From JBBQSF01 sp038214085 (lineage in GTDB: Bacteria > Bacteroidota > Bacteroidia > Bacteroidales > CG2-30-32-10), in NCBI GenBank assembly GCA_038214085.1, contig JBBQSF010000033.1:1-24246 (forward strand): 24,246 nucleotides of DNA, given 5' to 3'. The notes below the pieces were generated by a model. That model worked only from the letters and a program-made list of their open reading frames with translations. It did no database searches and was not told the DNA's origin. The position numbers were made by a program, and so were the translations under genes. Positions 1-9,400 of this stretch are shown here, piece after piece. The first letter of the stretch is position 1; each line of letters opens with the position of its first letter.

Positions 1-76
1 AATCATAAACCACATTTTGCGAGAATGAGAATGTGGTAAAGATCATAAACAGACCGAAAAGTATTCTTTTTTTCAT
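1..76 (-). CDS. N-terminus of an exported protein (partial)
   Basis: Only the first 25 codons are in the window. They read MKKRILFGLFMIFTTFSFSQ and then NVVYD. This is a signal peptide: two lysines and an arginine, a hydrophobic core, and a likely signal peptidase I site near SFSQ-N. The gene runs off the left edge, so its function cannot be given. A TAAATTTG element lies on the same strand 22 nt upstream and supports this start. The gene is co-directional with the three minus-strand genes that follow, but a 298-nt gap with repeats separates it from them. Confidence 0.75.
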   Translation of the reverse strand, partial: MKKRILFGLFMIFTTFSFSQNVVYD

Positions 77-97
77 GTTTTATGTTTTTAAGGAAGT

Positions 98-105
98 CAA
101 ATTTA
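98..105 (-). promoter_or_regulatory. Bacteroidota-type -7 promoter element
   Basis: On the minus strand the sequence is TAAATTTG, matching TAnnTTTG, the known -7 consensus of the Bacteroidota primary sigma factor. It ends 21 nt before the ATG of the partial gene at the left edge. No convincing -33 TTTG is present at the usual distance. Confidence 0.45.
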
Positions 106-240
106 CCGATTAATATTCAAATAATTAGCATGAATCAGTTAACGGTAAGCATTTTTAAGTTATCGGTTGTGTTTTGGCAGAATGTGGTGAAATTAACAAA
201 TCAGATATCTTTCAATTTGATTTAATTGCCAGATTATGTC

Positions 241-325
241 TCGACTTCCTGCCTACCGGTCAGGCAGGCGCTCGACAAACCAAATCGACTTCCTGCCTAC
301 TGGCGAAGCAGGCGCTCGAAAAACC
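241..325. repeat. Two-copy intergenic repeat with hairpin potential
   Basis: Two head-to-tail units of about 41-44 nt start at 241 and 285. Each starts TCGACTTCCTGCCTAC and ends GCAGGCGCTCGA. Within a unit the arms are inverted (TCGA...TCGA, and CCTGCCT against AGGCAGG in unit 1). Unit 1 has a CCGG centre (ACCGGT). In unit 2 the right arm has decayed (TGGCGAAGCAGG). The GC-rich units stand out in this AT-rich window. Similar CCTGCCT...AGGCAGG repeats are, from memory, scattered between genes in many Bacteroidota genomes. The rest of the 77-374 gap holds only a -7 element and AT-rich sequence. Confidence 0.75.
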
Positions 326-374
326 GTTTTGAAAATATTTGACAAATTAAAGAGCGATTTCTTGTAATAAAAAC

Positions 375-1214
375 TCATATCAATTCATCTTTCCAGCCTG
401 ATGGTTCAAGTTTTTTTATGGATTTAAACCCTATTTTCCTGAGTATTTCAATTGTTTCGGGATAATGCATACAAACCTCGGCTGGAGCGTGTGCATCGGC
501 ACTGACAAGTATCGGAATTTTCTTTTGTAAAATTTCTTCGAGAATAAAATTTCCGGGAAATAAGGATTTACTTCGTTTTTTATAAATTCCACGGGTATTT
601 ACTTCAACTATTGAACCTGTTTCTGCAATAACATGAAGTGTTTCGGAAACTATTTGCCTATACCATTTTTCATCTTCGGTAAAAAAACGGTTTTTGTTGT
701 TCATTTTTATTTTATCCAAATGACCAACAATATCAGGCTTAACACTGCATACCATTTCCTGAATCTGCTTATAATAGCAAGTTACAGCTTTTTCAATATT
801 GTTGTTAAAAATATTTTCAAGACCTGAAATATAATTGGTGTCAGGACCATCAATAAACCACAGTTCCTCTTTTATAGGATTTCGCACTAAATGCACAGAT
901 GCAATAATATAGTCCGGCTTTAGCAATTGTTTTAACGATTCACAGCTTTCGGATATTCCGGGAACATAGTCATACTCAAACGATAGGAAAATATTTATTT
1001 CCTCTTTGTACTTTTCTTTAAGTTCTGAAATGGCAGATCTATACTCTAGAAGTCTTGATTCCTTTATGCTGTAATTATTTTCGAATGGCAGAGGCGAATG
1101 TGCCGAAAATCCTATTGCACTCATTCCCCAATCAATTGCAGCAATTATATATTCTTCGGGAGGATTTGCTCCATCGCAGAATTGAGTATGTGTATGATAA
1201 TTTGAAAAGCCCAT
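375..1214 (-). CDS. hisJ: HisJ-type histidinol phosphatase (PHP domain)
   Basis: This 279-aa protein is a PHP-fold metal-dependent phosphoesterase of the HisJ type, which removes phosphate from L-histidinol phosphate late in histidine synthesis. The metal-binding motifs appear in order: H7-x-H9 in YHTHTQFCDG, H39 in GFSAHSP, E80 in SFEYDY, H108 in ASVHLV, H165/D167 in VGHLDK, and D240-x-H242 in SADAHAP. A longer frame opens at 1268. The ATG at 1214 is preferred because it puts the HTH motif at the N-terminus as usual, and because a promoter at 1247-1278 lies inside that longer frame. No other his gene is in the window, so another small phosphate ester remains possible as substrate. Confidence 0.75.
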   Translation of the reverse strand: MGFSNYHTHTQFCDGANPPEEYIIAAIDWGMSAIGFSAHSPLPFENNYSIKESRLLEYRSAISELKEKYKEEINIFLSFEYDYVPGISESCESLKQLLKPDYIIASVHLVRNPIKEELWFIDGPDTNYISGLENIFNNNIEKAVTCYYKQIQEMVCSVKPDIVGHLDKIKMNNKNRFFTEDEKWYRQIVSETLHVIAETGSIVEVNTRGIYKKRSKSLFPGNFILEEILQKKIPILVSADAHAPAEVCMHYPETIEILRKIGFKSIKKLEPSGWKDELI

Positions 1215-1246
1215 TTTTCTATTATAGTAATTTTTTTGCTTGAATA

Positions 1247-1278
1247 CAAAAATAGACAAAATCAGCATAATTTACAAA
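1247..1278 (-). promoter_or_regulatory. Promoter of the histidinol phosphatase gene
   Basis: On the minus strand there is a TTTG (1275-1278), a 20-nt spacer and TATTTTTG (1247-1254). This fits the Bacteroidota -33/-7 arrangement well. Transcription would start near 1240, which rules out an initiation codon at 1268 and decides for the ATG at 1214. Confidence 0.6.
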
Positions 1279-1423
1279 AACAAGAATCGTAAACTATAGA
1301 ATATAATAAGCATTTCTCTTACATATAATGAAAAAGAAAGCACAACCAGTGATGCAATAATTTTTTCTCTTACAGAAAACCTTTGGCAACTGTTTAATTT
1401 AAAAGAAAAAGAAACTGAAAAAA

Positions 1424-3325
1424 TTAATCTTCCGAAATCACGATTAGCTTATCGTTTGGCCCAAAAGTGATATTTTCTGATTTTACTGGATTAATTACAA
1501 TACCATAAGCCCTGTCCGGATCATCTTTCAGATTAAAGATCCGGTAACCAATAGCAATCTGGGTTTTACGTTTTGCTGCTTCAAGTAAAGTATAGAAATT
1601 TACTGGTGTTCCAGTCTGAATATAATCAGCAATTGGCTTCAAGTATATTTCAGATCCGTCGGCATCAAATAGATCCTGAAAAACAGGGTCAAGGAATTTA
1701 TTTTCAGAAATCTGAGAAAGCATGAGGCTAATGAGTTTGTCGCTTACAATAAAATCGTCGGCTTTGGTAACAACCGCCAGATCTCTGTTTCTTGCATCCA
1801 GCATTTGCGAAACAATATTGTTGTCGAATCCCTTTTGTTCTGATATTTCGCGTAAGTGAAGCAAGGTAATTAAAGTTTGTGCATCTGCTTCCTGGATATC
1901 GAGATGATCTTCGTAAGAAAGCAAAATAACATGATTGTATGTTTCAATTCCCAACGATTCTAGGCTCTTGCGGTCAGAAATATCTGTGTTGCTGTACGAT
2001 ATTTTCAAATTATCAAATGTTTCTTTAATTGCATCAATTTCGTCCTTTGGATCGCAAAGATGGCATGCAATTTTAAGATTTGATCCAAGAGCGACATAGT
2101 TATTCAGTTCCTTAATAATCAGTAAAGCTCTTTTATTCCAACCAAGCAATAAAGTTCTTTCTGGTTTACTTATTTCTTCAACCTCTTTTTTAACTATTGC
2201 ATTTTCGTCAATAGAAATTGAAGCATTTGCCTTTATTACAAGTGTATCATCATCTTTGGTAATGGCAATGATACTATCGCCGTCATTTATCTGAGTATCC
2301 ATAGCCGGATTAATTTTAACTTCTCCGCTTTTTGTTTTTAGTCCGATAACCGCAGAATCCAGATAAGCAAAAAGGGCTTCTCCAAAGGTTTTACCTGCTA
2401 GTTTAGGTTCTTCATGAAAATATATTTCATCGCCGTCAAAATCCATGAGTTCTTGATATACTACGCTCAAGCCACTCTGCCGACAAGTTTGCACCATAAT
2501 GCGAGAAATAATATCGTGAGTTAATATTACAGTAAGCTCATCTTTCCCAACCATTTGAGCTACTTCAAGGTTTTTGGGATCTGTAATTTCAGTAAGAATG
2601 TGATATTTTTTTTCCGGTCGTTTTGGATTGTTGGTAAGTGCGAGTATTGTTTTTATTATCTGTGTATCATCATTAATATTATCGCGCCCCAATATAATAA
2701 TTGATTTGGCCTCGTAAGGGTTTGAAATGTCAAGATCGCTCAAATCGTTGGGGCTACCACTTCGGCAAATTATTTTTGTATTTTTTGTTTGAGGGATTCT
2801 TGTTCTGATTTCATCCTCCATTTCCACTTTGTCCTTATCAGCCAAAATTACAATCCGGGGTTTTTTCTGATTTTCGTTTGCAATAACCAATTCCGAAATA
2901 ATTGTAAATATTTTAGATGACCATCCTAAAATTAAGGTATGGTTTTGTTCAACCACAAACGACCTTCCCTTGCGAAGATTGTCTAATTTGCTTTCAATAC
3001 CACTTGATAACAAACCGATAAGAGTACTAACAATAAAAATACCGCCAATGGTAACACTTAACATTACTACTCGGAAACCCCAACCTTGGTCGGCTCCCAT
3101 TGTCCCTGGGTCAAGAGTTCGTACCAATCCGAGCCAGGCACCTTCAACAAACGAAATATTGTCAATGCCTTCGGGTGCAATTGCAAGAATAAACAGCACC
3201 ACAGCCGCAACAATAATCATTAGTAATGACAAAACGCCCAACCAGCCTATTAATGCAACTGGACCTCTGGCAAATGTATTATCAAAACGATAACGAAGTT
3301 TTTGTGAAAACGTAATTTTTTTCAT
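1424..3325 (-). CDS. CASTOR/POLLUX-type ion channel with two RCK/TrkA-N-like modules
   Basis: This 633-aa membrane protein resembles bacterial relatives of plant CASTOR and POLLUX/DMI1 channels. A first helix lies at about 25-50, a pore-like stretch (LVRTLDPGTMGADQGWGFR) at about 67-85, and an inner helix (VTIGGIFIVSTLIGLLSSGIE) at about 91-111. It is followed by the typical LRKGRSFVVEQNHTLILGWS junction. Two large nucleotide-binding-like halves follow, opening with HTLILGWS (about 129) and RTLLLGWN (about 390). The first half carries ICRSGSP, a stretch also found in POLLUX. The family conducts cations, and the soluble halves are expected to form a gating ring; ion selectivity cannot be read here. 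It lies 54 nt downstream of an unrecognised gene with a good promoter and has none of its own that I can see, so the two are probably co-transcribed. Confidence 0.85.
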   Translation of the reverse strand: MKKITFSQKLRYRFDNTFARGPVALIGWLGVLSLLMIIVAAVVLFILAIAPEGIDNISFVEGAWLGLVRTLDPGTMGADQGWGFRVVMLSVTIGGIFIVSTLIGLLSSGIESKLDNLRKGRSFVVEQNHTLILGWSSKIFTIISELVIANENQKKPRIVILADKDKVEMEDEIRTRIPQTKNTKIICRSGSPNDLSDLDISNPYEAKSIIILGRDNINDDTQIIKTILALTNNPKRPEKKYHILTEITDPKNLEVAQMVGKDELTVILTHDIISRIMVQTCRQSGLSVVYQELMDFDGDEIYFHEEPKLAGKTFGEALFAYLDSAVIGLKTKSGEVKINPAMDTQINDGDSIIAITKDDDTLVIKANASISIDENAIVKKEVEEISKPERTLLLGWNKRALLIIKELNNYVALGSNLKIACHLCDPKDEIDAIKETFDNLKISYSNTDISDRKSLESLGIETYNHVILLSYEDHLDIQEADAQTLITLLHLREISEQKGFDNNIVSQMLDARNRDLAVVTKADDFIVSDKLISLMLSQISENKFLDPVFQDLFDADGSEIYLKPIADYIQTGTPVNFYTLLEAAKRKTQIAIGYRIFNLKDDPDRAYGIVINPVKSENITFGPNDKLIVISED

Positions 3326-3379
3326 AAAAAGAAAGAATTGATTTTAAAAAATAGAATTAAGAATTATTCCGACCGCATT

Positions 3380-4081
3380 TTACATCCTGCTGTAAAAGCT
3401 TTGCTTAATTTCAGCAAGGGTATTAAAATTTATGTTTTTTGTAAAAATTCTCACCACATCGGTGATATCAGAGTCGGAATAAAAACAGCCTGAAGCTGCA
3501 TCAAAGCGAATATCTGTATTGTTGTATTTAATATTCAGGATAATTTTCTTGAATTGGTCCCAGTCTATGTATTTAGGAATGGCAAAATATCCCGTTTCAT
3601 TTTTATTCTGGTCGAGATAAATGTTTGATTCGGGAAACTCGTTTAGATGAAAAAATTTTTTCACTTTTATCAAGGCTGGTTCATTCTCAATATTCATGTT
3701 TTTTTGTTTGAAAATTATTCCATGATCGATAAACTCCTGCTGCAATTGAGAGATCAGATTATAATCATTAAGATTGCTTATTCTGATTGCAAAACAATTA
3801 TTTTCAAACATGGATATACTTGATATTGCAACATTAAATGTATCAGGAAAAGTGATTTTTATTTTTTTTGCAATTCGGATTATTTCTTCGTAAGAATATG
3901 CTGACTTGGTCACAAAATAAACAATATGAGGTTTTGTTTCGTGTGGGAAATTACCATAATAACCAGGATAAGGCTCAAGAGATTCAAGGATACAGGTATT
4001 TTTTACGCTCAACTCATTCTGGCACCAAAGTTTTTCCTCTTTTACTATATAGCCATAGCAATCAATTATCTGACTTATCAT
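3380..4081 (-). CDS. Protein of unknown function upstream of the ion channel
   Basis: I do not recognise this 233-aa protein. It has no signal peptide and no membrane helix, so it is probably cytoplasmic. It is acidic/lysine-mixed, with aromatic stretches such as EPYPGYYGNFP near residue 37-47. The frame opens at 4156, but a -33/-7 promoter at 4097-4128 falls inside that extension. The ATG at 4081 (MISQIIDCYGYI) is therefore taken as the start. It precedes the channel gene on the same strand by 54 nt, so a role with the channel is possible but is inference from position only. Confidence 0.7.
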   Translation of the reverse strand: MISQIIDCYGYIVKEEKLWCQNELSVKNTCILESLEPYPGYYGNFPHETKPHIVYFVTKSAYSYEEIIRIAKKIKITFPDTFNVAISSISMFENNCFAIRISNLNDYNLISQLQQEFIDHGIIFKQKNMNIENEPALIKVKKFFHLNEFPESNIYLDQNKNETGYFAIPKYIDWDQFKKIILNIKYNNTDIRFDAASGCFYSDSDITDVVRIFTKNINFNTLAEIKQSFYSRM

Positions 4082-4096
4082 AACAAAATATTTGTC

Positions 4097-4128
4097 CAAA
4101 TATACGGAGTATTTAACCTCAAAACAAA
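4097..4128 (-). promoter_or_regulatory. Promoter for the unknown gene and the channel
   Basis: On the minus strand there is a TTTG (4125-4128), a 20-nt spacer and TATATTTG (4097-4104), one of the best promoter matches in the window. It ends 15 nt before the ATG at 4081 and excludes the longer start at 4156. It is divergent from the permease promoter at 4215. Confidence 0.65.
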
Positions 4129-4214
4129 TCCTTTTATCAAAAAATGACTGCCGCAAAAAAAATGGATAATTTGTTTTAAATGAATGATTGTTCTCGAATT
4201 TCCGATTGAATTTC

Positions 4215-4222
4215 TATTTTTG
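4215..4222 (+). promoter_or_regulatory. -7 element before the permease gene
   Basis: TATTTTTG matches TAnnTTTG and ends 17 nt before the TTG start codon at 4240. The nearest upstream TTG (4188-4190) is 24 nt away, slightly far for a -33 box, so the assignment is moderate. Confidence 0.45.
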
Positions 4223-4239
4223 TAAAAAATATCCTTATT

Positions 4240-5475
4240 TTGAATTTGCCTTTTTTCATTGCAAAAAGATACCTTTTCTCAAAGAAATCCCATAATGCGA
4301 TCAACATTATTTCGGGTATTTCAATATTGGGCGTAACCATTGGCACCATGGCGCTCATCATTATTTTGTCGGTATTCAATGGTTTTGAATCGCTTGTAAT
4401 TCAATTGTTCAATTCTTTCAACCCCGATATACAGATTACCGCAGCACAAGGTAAAAACTTTACTGTGGATTCGCTTCCTTCGGAACAGTTAAAGAAAATA
4501 CCCGGCGTATTTTATTATACTGAGGTAATTGAAGAAAATGCGCTAATCAAATACAAGGACAAACAATTTATCGCCACTATAAAAGGCGTTAATGCTGATT
4601 ACGGAAAACTTTCACGGCTTGATACCATGGTAATTGACGGAACTTTTCTGCTGCAGAACGACAGCATTAACTTTGCAGTAGTTGGGCAAGGAGTAGCTTA
4701 TAATCTGGATCTTTCACTTAACGATATGTTTAATCCATTGGAAATATATGTTCCACGCAGTGAAGGAAAAATTCAATCAAATATTGCAGATGCTTTTACC
4801 AGCGACATTATTTATCCATCGGGCGTGTTTTCGGTTCAGCAGGATTACGATGTAAAATACGTGCTGGTTCCTCTGAAATTTGCACGAAAAATAATGGAAT
4901 ACGGCAACAAAGTTACATCCGTGGAACTTGGAATTGAGAAAAATGCAGACTATAAATCTATTCAGGAAAAAGTTTCCGAACTGGTAAATAAATCTGGAAA
5001 TAATTTCATTATAAAAAACAGATTTCAGCAGCAGGAAATGTTATATAAGATAATGAAATCAGAGAAATGGGCCATAATTCTGATTCTGTCATTTATTCTG
5101 TGTATTGCAACTTTTAATGTTATTGCTACCCTTACCATGCTAATTCTTGATAAGAAAAAAGATATTGCAGTAATGTGGAGCATGGGCGCAAACAAAATAA
5201 TGCTCCGAAAAATATTTTTCGTCGAAGGTATCATTATCATGCTGATCGGGGCTATTTTAGGATTGGCTTTTGGCTTTCTGATTTGCTGGCTTCAGCAAAA
5301 GTACGGCTTTGTTCGAATGCCCGCGAATGGAGCTTTTGTAATTGAAGCATACCCTGTTGATATGAAATTAAAAGACTTTGGAATTGTTTTTTTAATTGAC
5401 GCTATAATCGGAGTAATAACCGTTTGGTATCCGATTACGAAGATTTCCCGGAAAAATCTCGAAATAAAATTTTAA
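4240..5475 (+). CDS. LolC/LolE-FtsX family ABC transporter permease, TTG start
   Basis: This 411-aa inner-membrane permease has the MacB/FtsX layout: helix 1 (about 23-49), a large periplasmic domain (about 50-270), then three C-terminal helices (about 275-300, 323-350 and 377-400). The start MNLPFFIAKRYLFSKKSHNAI is typical of Bacteroidota LolC/E-type permeases. The first codon is TTG, not ATG, and the family-typical N-terminus makes this choice firm. In proteobacteria such proteins work with LolD to release lipoproteins toward the outer membrane. No ATPase gene is nearby, so the partner must be encoded elsewhere. It converges on the next gene with only 5 nt between stops. Confidence 0.82.
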   Translation: MNLPFFIAKRYLFSKKSHNAINIISGISILGVTIGTMALIIILSVFNGFESLVIQLFNSFNPDIQITAAQGKNFTVDSLPSEQLKKIPGVFYYTEVIEENALIKYKDKQFIATIKGVNADYGKLSRLDTMVIDGTFLLQNDSINFAVVGQGVAYNLDLSLNDMFNPLEIYVPRSEGKIQSNIADAFTSDIIYPSGVFSVQQDYDVKYVLVPLKFARKIMEYGNKVTSVELGIEKNADYKSIQEKVSELVNKSGNNFIIKNRFQQQEMLYKIMKSEKWAIILILSFILCIATFNVIATLTMLILDKKKDIAVMWSMGANKIMLRKIFFVEGIIIMLIGAILGLAFGFLICWLQQKYGFVRMPANGAFVIEAYPVDMKLKDFGIVFLIDAIIGVITVWYPITKISRKNLEIKF

Positions 5476-5480
5476 GGAAA

Positions 5481-6269
5481 TTATTTTTTTGTAAAAATAT
5501 CGGATTTATTGTCGTAATTGATCCAGTATTTTCCTTTCGAAAGATCAGTAATATCAACACTCTGTGCAACTCCATCGGAAATGAAATTGCCTTTTTCATC
5601 AAATATTTCGTACGCTGTTTCGGATGAAAATTCAATTTGAGTTGTTACTTTCTGCGAAACCAGAATTACTTCTTTGGTTGTAGCCGAACGGTATTTTACA
5701 GATTTTGAATATACAGTATTTCCATTGGCATCCGTATGAGAAATACGAAATATATTCTGACCAAAATGAGGTTTAACCTCAAATGCATATATGTTTTTCT
5801 TAACAGTATCAGCAATATCTATATCACCTATATTCATCCATTTGTTCCATCTATATTGATCAACACTAAATGAACTTACAACTTCACCCTTAACAGTCCA
5901 AATAAGTTTACTCGTTTTGTCAACTTTTGCACTTAAAAAAGCAAAAGAACTTTTTTGCTGGAGAACTTCAGGATTAATTATTTTGATTTTACATCCTTCG
6001 GAAGATGTTATTTCTATTTTAACCTGGCTATTTAATTCAATTCCATACAAAGCAAAATCAAGTTCAAATGAATTTGAAATTATTTCATCGCCCAGCACTT
6101 TATTGTTTACAGTTACTTTGGAAATACAAAATTTGTCCGAATTTTTTAATGAAGGATTTGTAATGTAAAGATTTTTACCATAATAATTTCCCATGAGCGT
6201 GGTATCCTGAGCTGTTAACTTAGGAAAATAGAAAAAGCATAAAACAACAAAAATCAATAGGTTTCTCAT
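5481..6269 (-). CDS. Secreted protein of unknown function
   Basis: This 262-aa protein has a clear signal peptide (MRNLLIFVVLCFFYFPKLTAQ, cleavage near TAQ-D). The mature part looks beta-rich. It includes a stretch with two cysteines (KFCISKVTVNN and SEGCKIKI), and a WNKWMNIGDI segment. The C-terminal 60 residues (YEIFDEKGNFISDG...LSKGKYWINYDN) resemble the fold and rhythm of a T9SS type A sorting domain, but the usual YPNP opening is missing, so secretion by T9SS is not claimed. Its frame converges on the permease gene. I recall similar unnamed proteins in other Bacteroidota; the function is unknown. Confidence 0.72.
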   Translation of the reverse strand: MRNLLIFVVLCFFYFPKLTAQDTTLMGNYYGKNLYITNPSLKNSDKFCISKVTVNNKVLGDEIISNSFELDFALYGIELNSQVKIEITSSEGCKIKIINPEVLQQKSSFAFLSAKVDKTSKLIWTVKGEVVSSFSVDQYRWNKWMNIGDIDIADTVKKNIYAFEVKPHFGQNIFRISHTDANGNTVYSKSVKYRSATTKEVILVSQKVTTQIEFSSETAYEIFDEKGNFISDGVAQSVDITDLSKGKYWINYDNKSDIFTKK

Positions 6270-6453
6270 TTATCAGAATTGAGTTGCAATATTAAATTAT
6301 ATTTTCAAAATAAAAAATTTTTGTTTTTAACATAGGGATATTGTTAAAATGTTTAATTTTATGCTAATGTAAGGGCAACTCTTTGCAGGATAGCGTGTCT
6401 AATAAAAAGATAAAAATTAAAATGTATCATTAATAAATTACAAATTTTTATTC

Positions 6454-6461
6454 TACATTTG
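6454..6461 (+). promoter_or_regulatory. -7 element before the first gingipain-like gene
   Basis: TACATTTG matches TAnnTTTG and ends 30 nt before the ATG at 6492. No good -33 box is visible. The second protease gene follows after only 6 nt, so this promoter probably serves both. Confidence 0.5.
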
Positions 6462-6491
6462 TAATAGAAAGCCAACTAAATCATTTTAAAT

Positions 6492-9400
6492 ATGAAAAAC
6501 CATTACATTACTTTCGCAAAATCATTATTCAGCAAGACTTCTATCGTTTTTGCGATTTGTATCATTTACGTATTCAGCGCTTTTGCTGATGACATTAAAA
6601 TAAAACAAGGATCTCCAGAATTAAAAGTTACTGTTAATACAAATTCTAAGTTAAAGGCACAGAATAGCTTTTCTACCCTTAGTTATAAAAATATTAAAAC
6701 AGAAAAAGGAAATTTCTCAGAAATCTCAATTCCTGATTATGGTTTTTCTTTAAATATTGGTGATCCAAAATTACCTGTGCTGAAAAAACTTATTGAAATT
6801 CCTTTTGGCGCAAGTGTAAACGTGAAAGTAATCAGCTATTCTGAAAAAGAATATACACTTAGCGAACTGGGAATTGCAAATCCCCTGATTCCTGTTCAGC
6901 CCTCAGTTTCAAAAGATATTACCAAGAAAATGCCCGATTTCACTTATAACACATTAACATACACTGCAAACCAATACAATTCCGACGATATTGTTAGTGT
7001 TGAAATCATTGGCACAATGCGCGGCGTTAGGCTTGCACGACTGAATATCGCACCAGTGAAATACAATCCTGTTACAAAAAAAATCAAAATTATCAACGAC
7101 ATCGAATTTGAAATTACTTTTCCCGGTGCCGACCTGGCTTCAACCAATATTATACGCGAAAATACTTATTCTCCTTTCTTTGAAAGCATGTACAGTTCCA
7201 CCCTGCTCAATTACAAAATAGATAACAGCAAAGATGCGCTAACTAAATATCCTGTAAAATATGTAATTGTCTCCGACCCGATGTTTCAAACTGCTTTGCA
7301 ACCATTTGTTGCATGGAAAACAAAAAAAGGATTTAAAGTAATTGAAGCTTATACAAATAATATAAGTGTAGGCGCAACAACTACTTCAATTAAAAATTAT
7401 ATTCAGGGGCTTTACAATGCGGGAACGCCCTCAGATCCTGCTCCTACTTTTGTCTTGTTTGTGGGTGACATTGCTCAGATACCTTCATTCACTGGTACTA
7501 CTGATAATTCTCACGTTACCGATTTGAATTACTGCGAATATACTGGCGATTTTATTCCGGAAATTTATTACGGAAGATTTTCAGCAACTAGTGTTGCTCA
7601 GCTTCAACCCCAAATTGACAAAACGCTTGAATATGAACAATATTTAATGCCCGACCCATCATTTTTGGATAAATGCATTATGATTGCTGGGCAAGATCCA
7701 ACATTTGGCCCTATTAATGGTGATGGACAAATTAATTACGGTACCTCTACCTATTTTAATCCAGCACACGGTCTCACATCTTTTACTTATTTATATGCTG
7801 TTTCGGCAAGCAGCGCTTCTACTATCCGCCAAAAAGTTAGCGAAGGCGTTGGGTATGCAAACTATACTGCTCACGGCAGCTCTAGCGGATGGGCAGATCC
7901 TTCGTTCGGCGTAAGCGATGTTGCAAACCTTCAGAACAACCACAAATACCCACTAATGGTGGGAAATTGTTGTTTAACTAATAAATTTGACGATAATGTC
8001 TGTTTTGGCGAAGCCCTATTGCGGGCAAGCGGAAAAGGAGCTTTAGGTTATATTGGCGGATCAAACAGCACATACTGGGACGAGGATTTCCATTGGGGAT
8101 GCGGATATAAAACTGTAGTTGTTAATCCAACTTATTCTGCCACTGGGCTTGGAGCTTATGACAAAACATTTCACGATCACGGTGAAGCACGCTCTCAATG
8201 GTTTGCCTCACAGGATCAGATGATTTTTGCAGGAAATCTCGCCGTTACCCAATCAGGTTCAAGTTTAATAGATTATTATTGGGAAATATATCATTTAATG
8301 GGAGATCCTTCTCTTATGGTTTATTTTTCCGTTCCTCCGGCAATTAACGCTACTTACACACCCCTTATTCCACTTGGAACAACTACCTTTACCGTTACTA
8401 CCGAACCTTGGGCTTATGTAGGATTATCAATGAATGGCGTACTATATGGCGCTGGATTGGCCGACACCAATGGAATTGCAACATTAGCCATTACCCCTTT
8501 CTCTACACCCGGTACTGCTGATATTGTTGTTACCAAACAAAACAGAGCACCTTTTATCAGCACTGTTATTGTTGCATCGCCCACTGGCCCATACGTTTTG
8601 TTTAACAGCAAAACCATTCACGATGTTGCCGGAAACAACAACGGTCAGGCAGATTACGGCGAACCGATTACCATCGATGTGGTTTTGCAAAATGTTGGCG
8701 CAGCTTCGGCTTCAGGAGTAAATGCCTCCATTTCCACAACTGATTCTTACGTTACTATTACTGACAATACACAATCATGGGGAACAATTGCAAACGGTTT
8801 TTCTGCAACACAAAACAATGCTTTTACTTTTACTGTTGCTAACCAAGTTCCCGATCAACATTTAGTGGCTTTTGATATTACAATTACTGACAACAGCAGC
8901 CACACTTGGACCGGAACATTCAGCGTAATGCTTAATGCACCTGCACTTTCAATAGGAACCCTTACCATTAATGATGCTTCAGGAAATAGCAACGGAAGAC
9001 TCGATCCGGGTGAAACCGTTGATATTATTATTGTCTCATCCAATGCAGGACATGCAGCTTCGGGAAGCACTATAAGCACTCTGACTTCTACCAATTCAGA
9101 AATAACTATTAACTCAGGCACTTCAAATCTTGGCGCTATGAATGTAGGAGCATCAGCAAATGCCACATTTAATATTACTGTTTCTCCCACCGCTATTATC
9201 GGATCCATTGCTGACTTGAACAACACACTCACGGCAGGATCATACAACACTCAAAAAACTTTTAATAAAATGATTGGACTGGTGGATGAAGACTGGGAAA
9301 CAGGAACCTTTGCTAAATTCCCTTGGATTAACGGATTGTATCCTTGGACATTAACCACGGTATCTCCATTTGAAGGCGTTTATTGTGCTAAATCCGGAAC

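Noticed and set aside
241..325. CRISPR-like repeat.
   Set aside because: There are only two degenerate units, the palindromic part is longer than typical repeats, and no spacer structure or cas gene is present.
8855..9250. 131-codon minus-strand frame within the first protease gene, and similar long frames at 11120-11515 and 17810-18319.
   Set aside because: They lie entirely opposite well-supported genes, have no recognisable motifs and no promoter.
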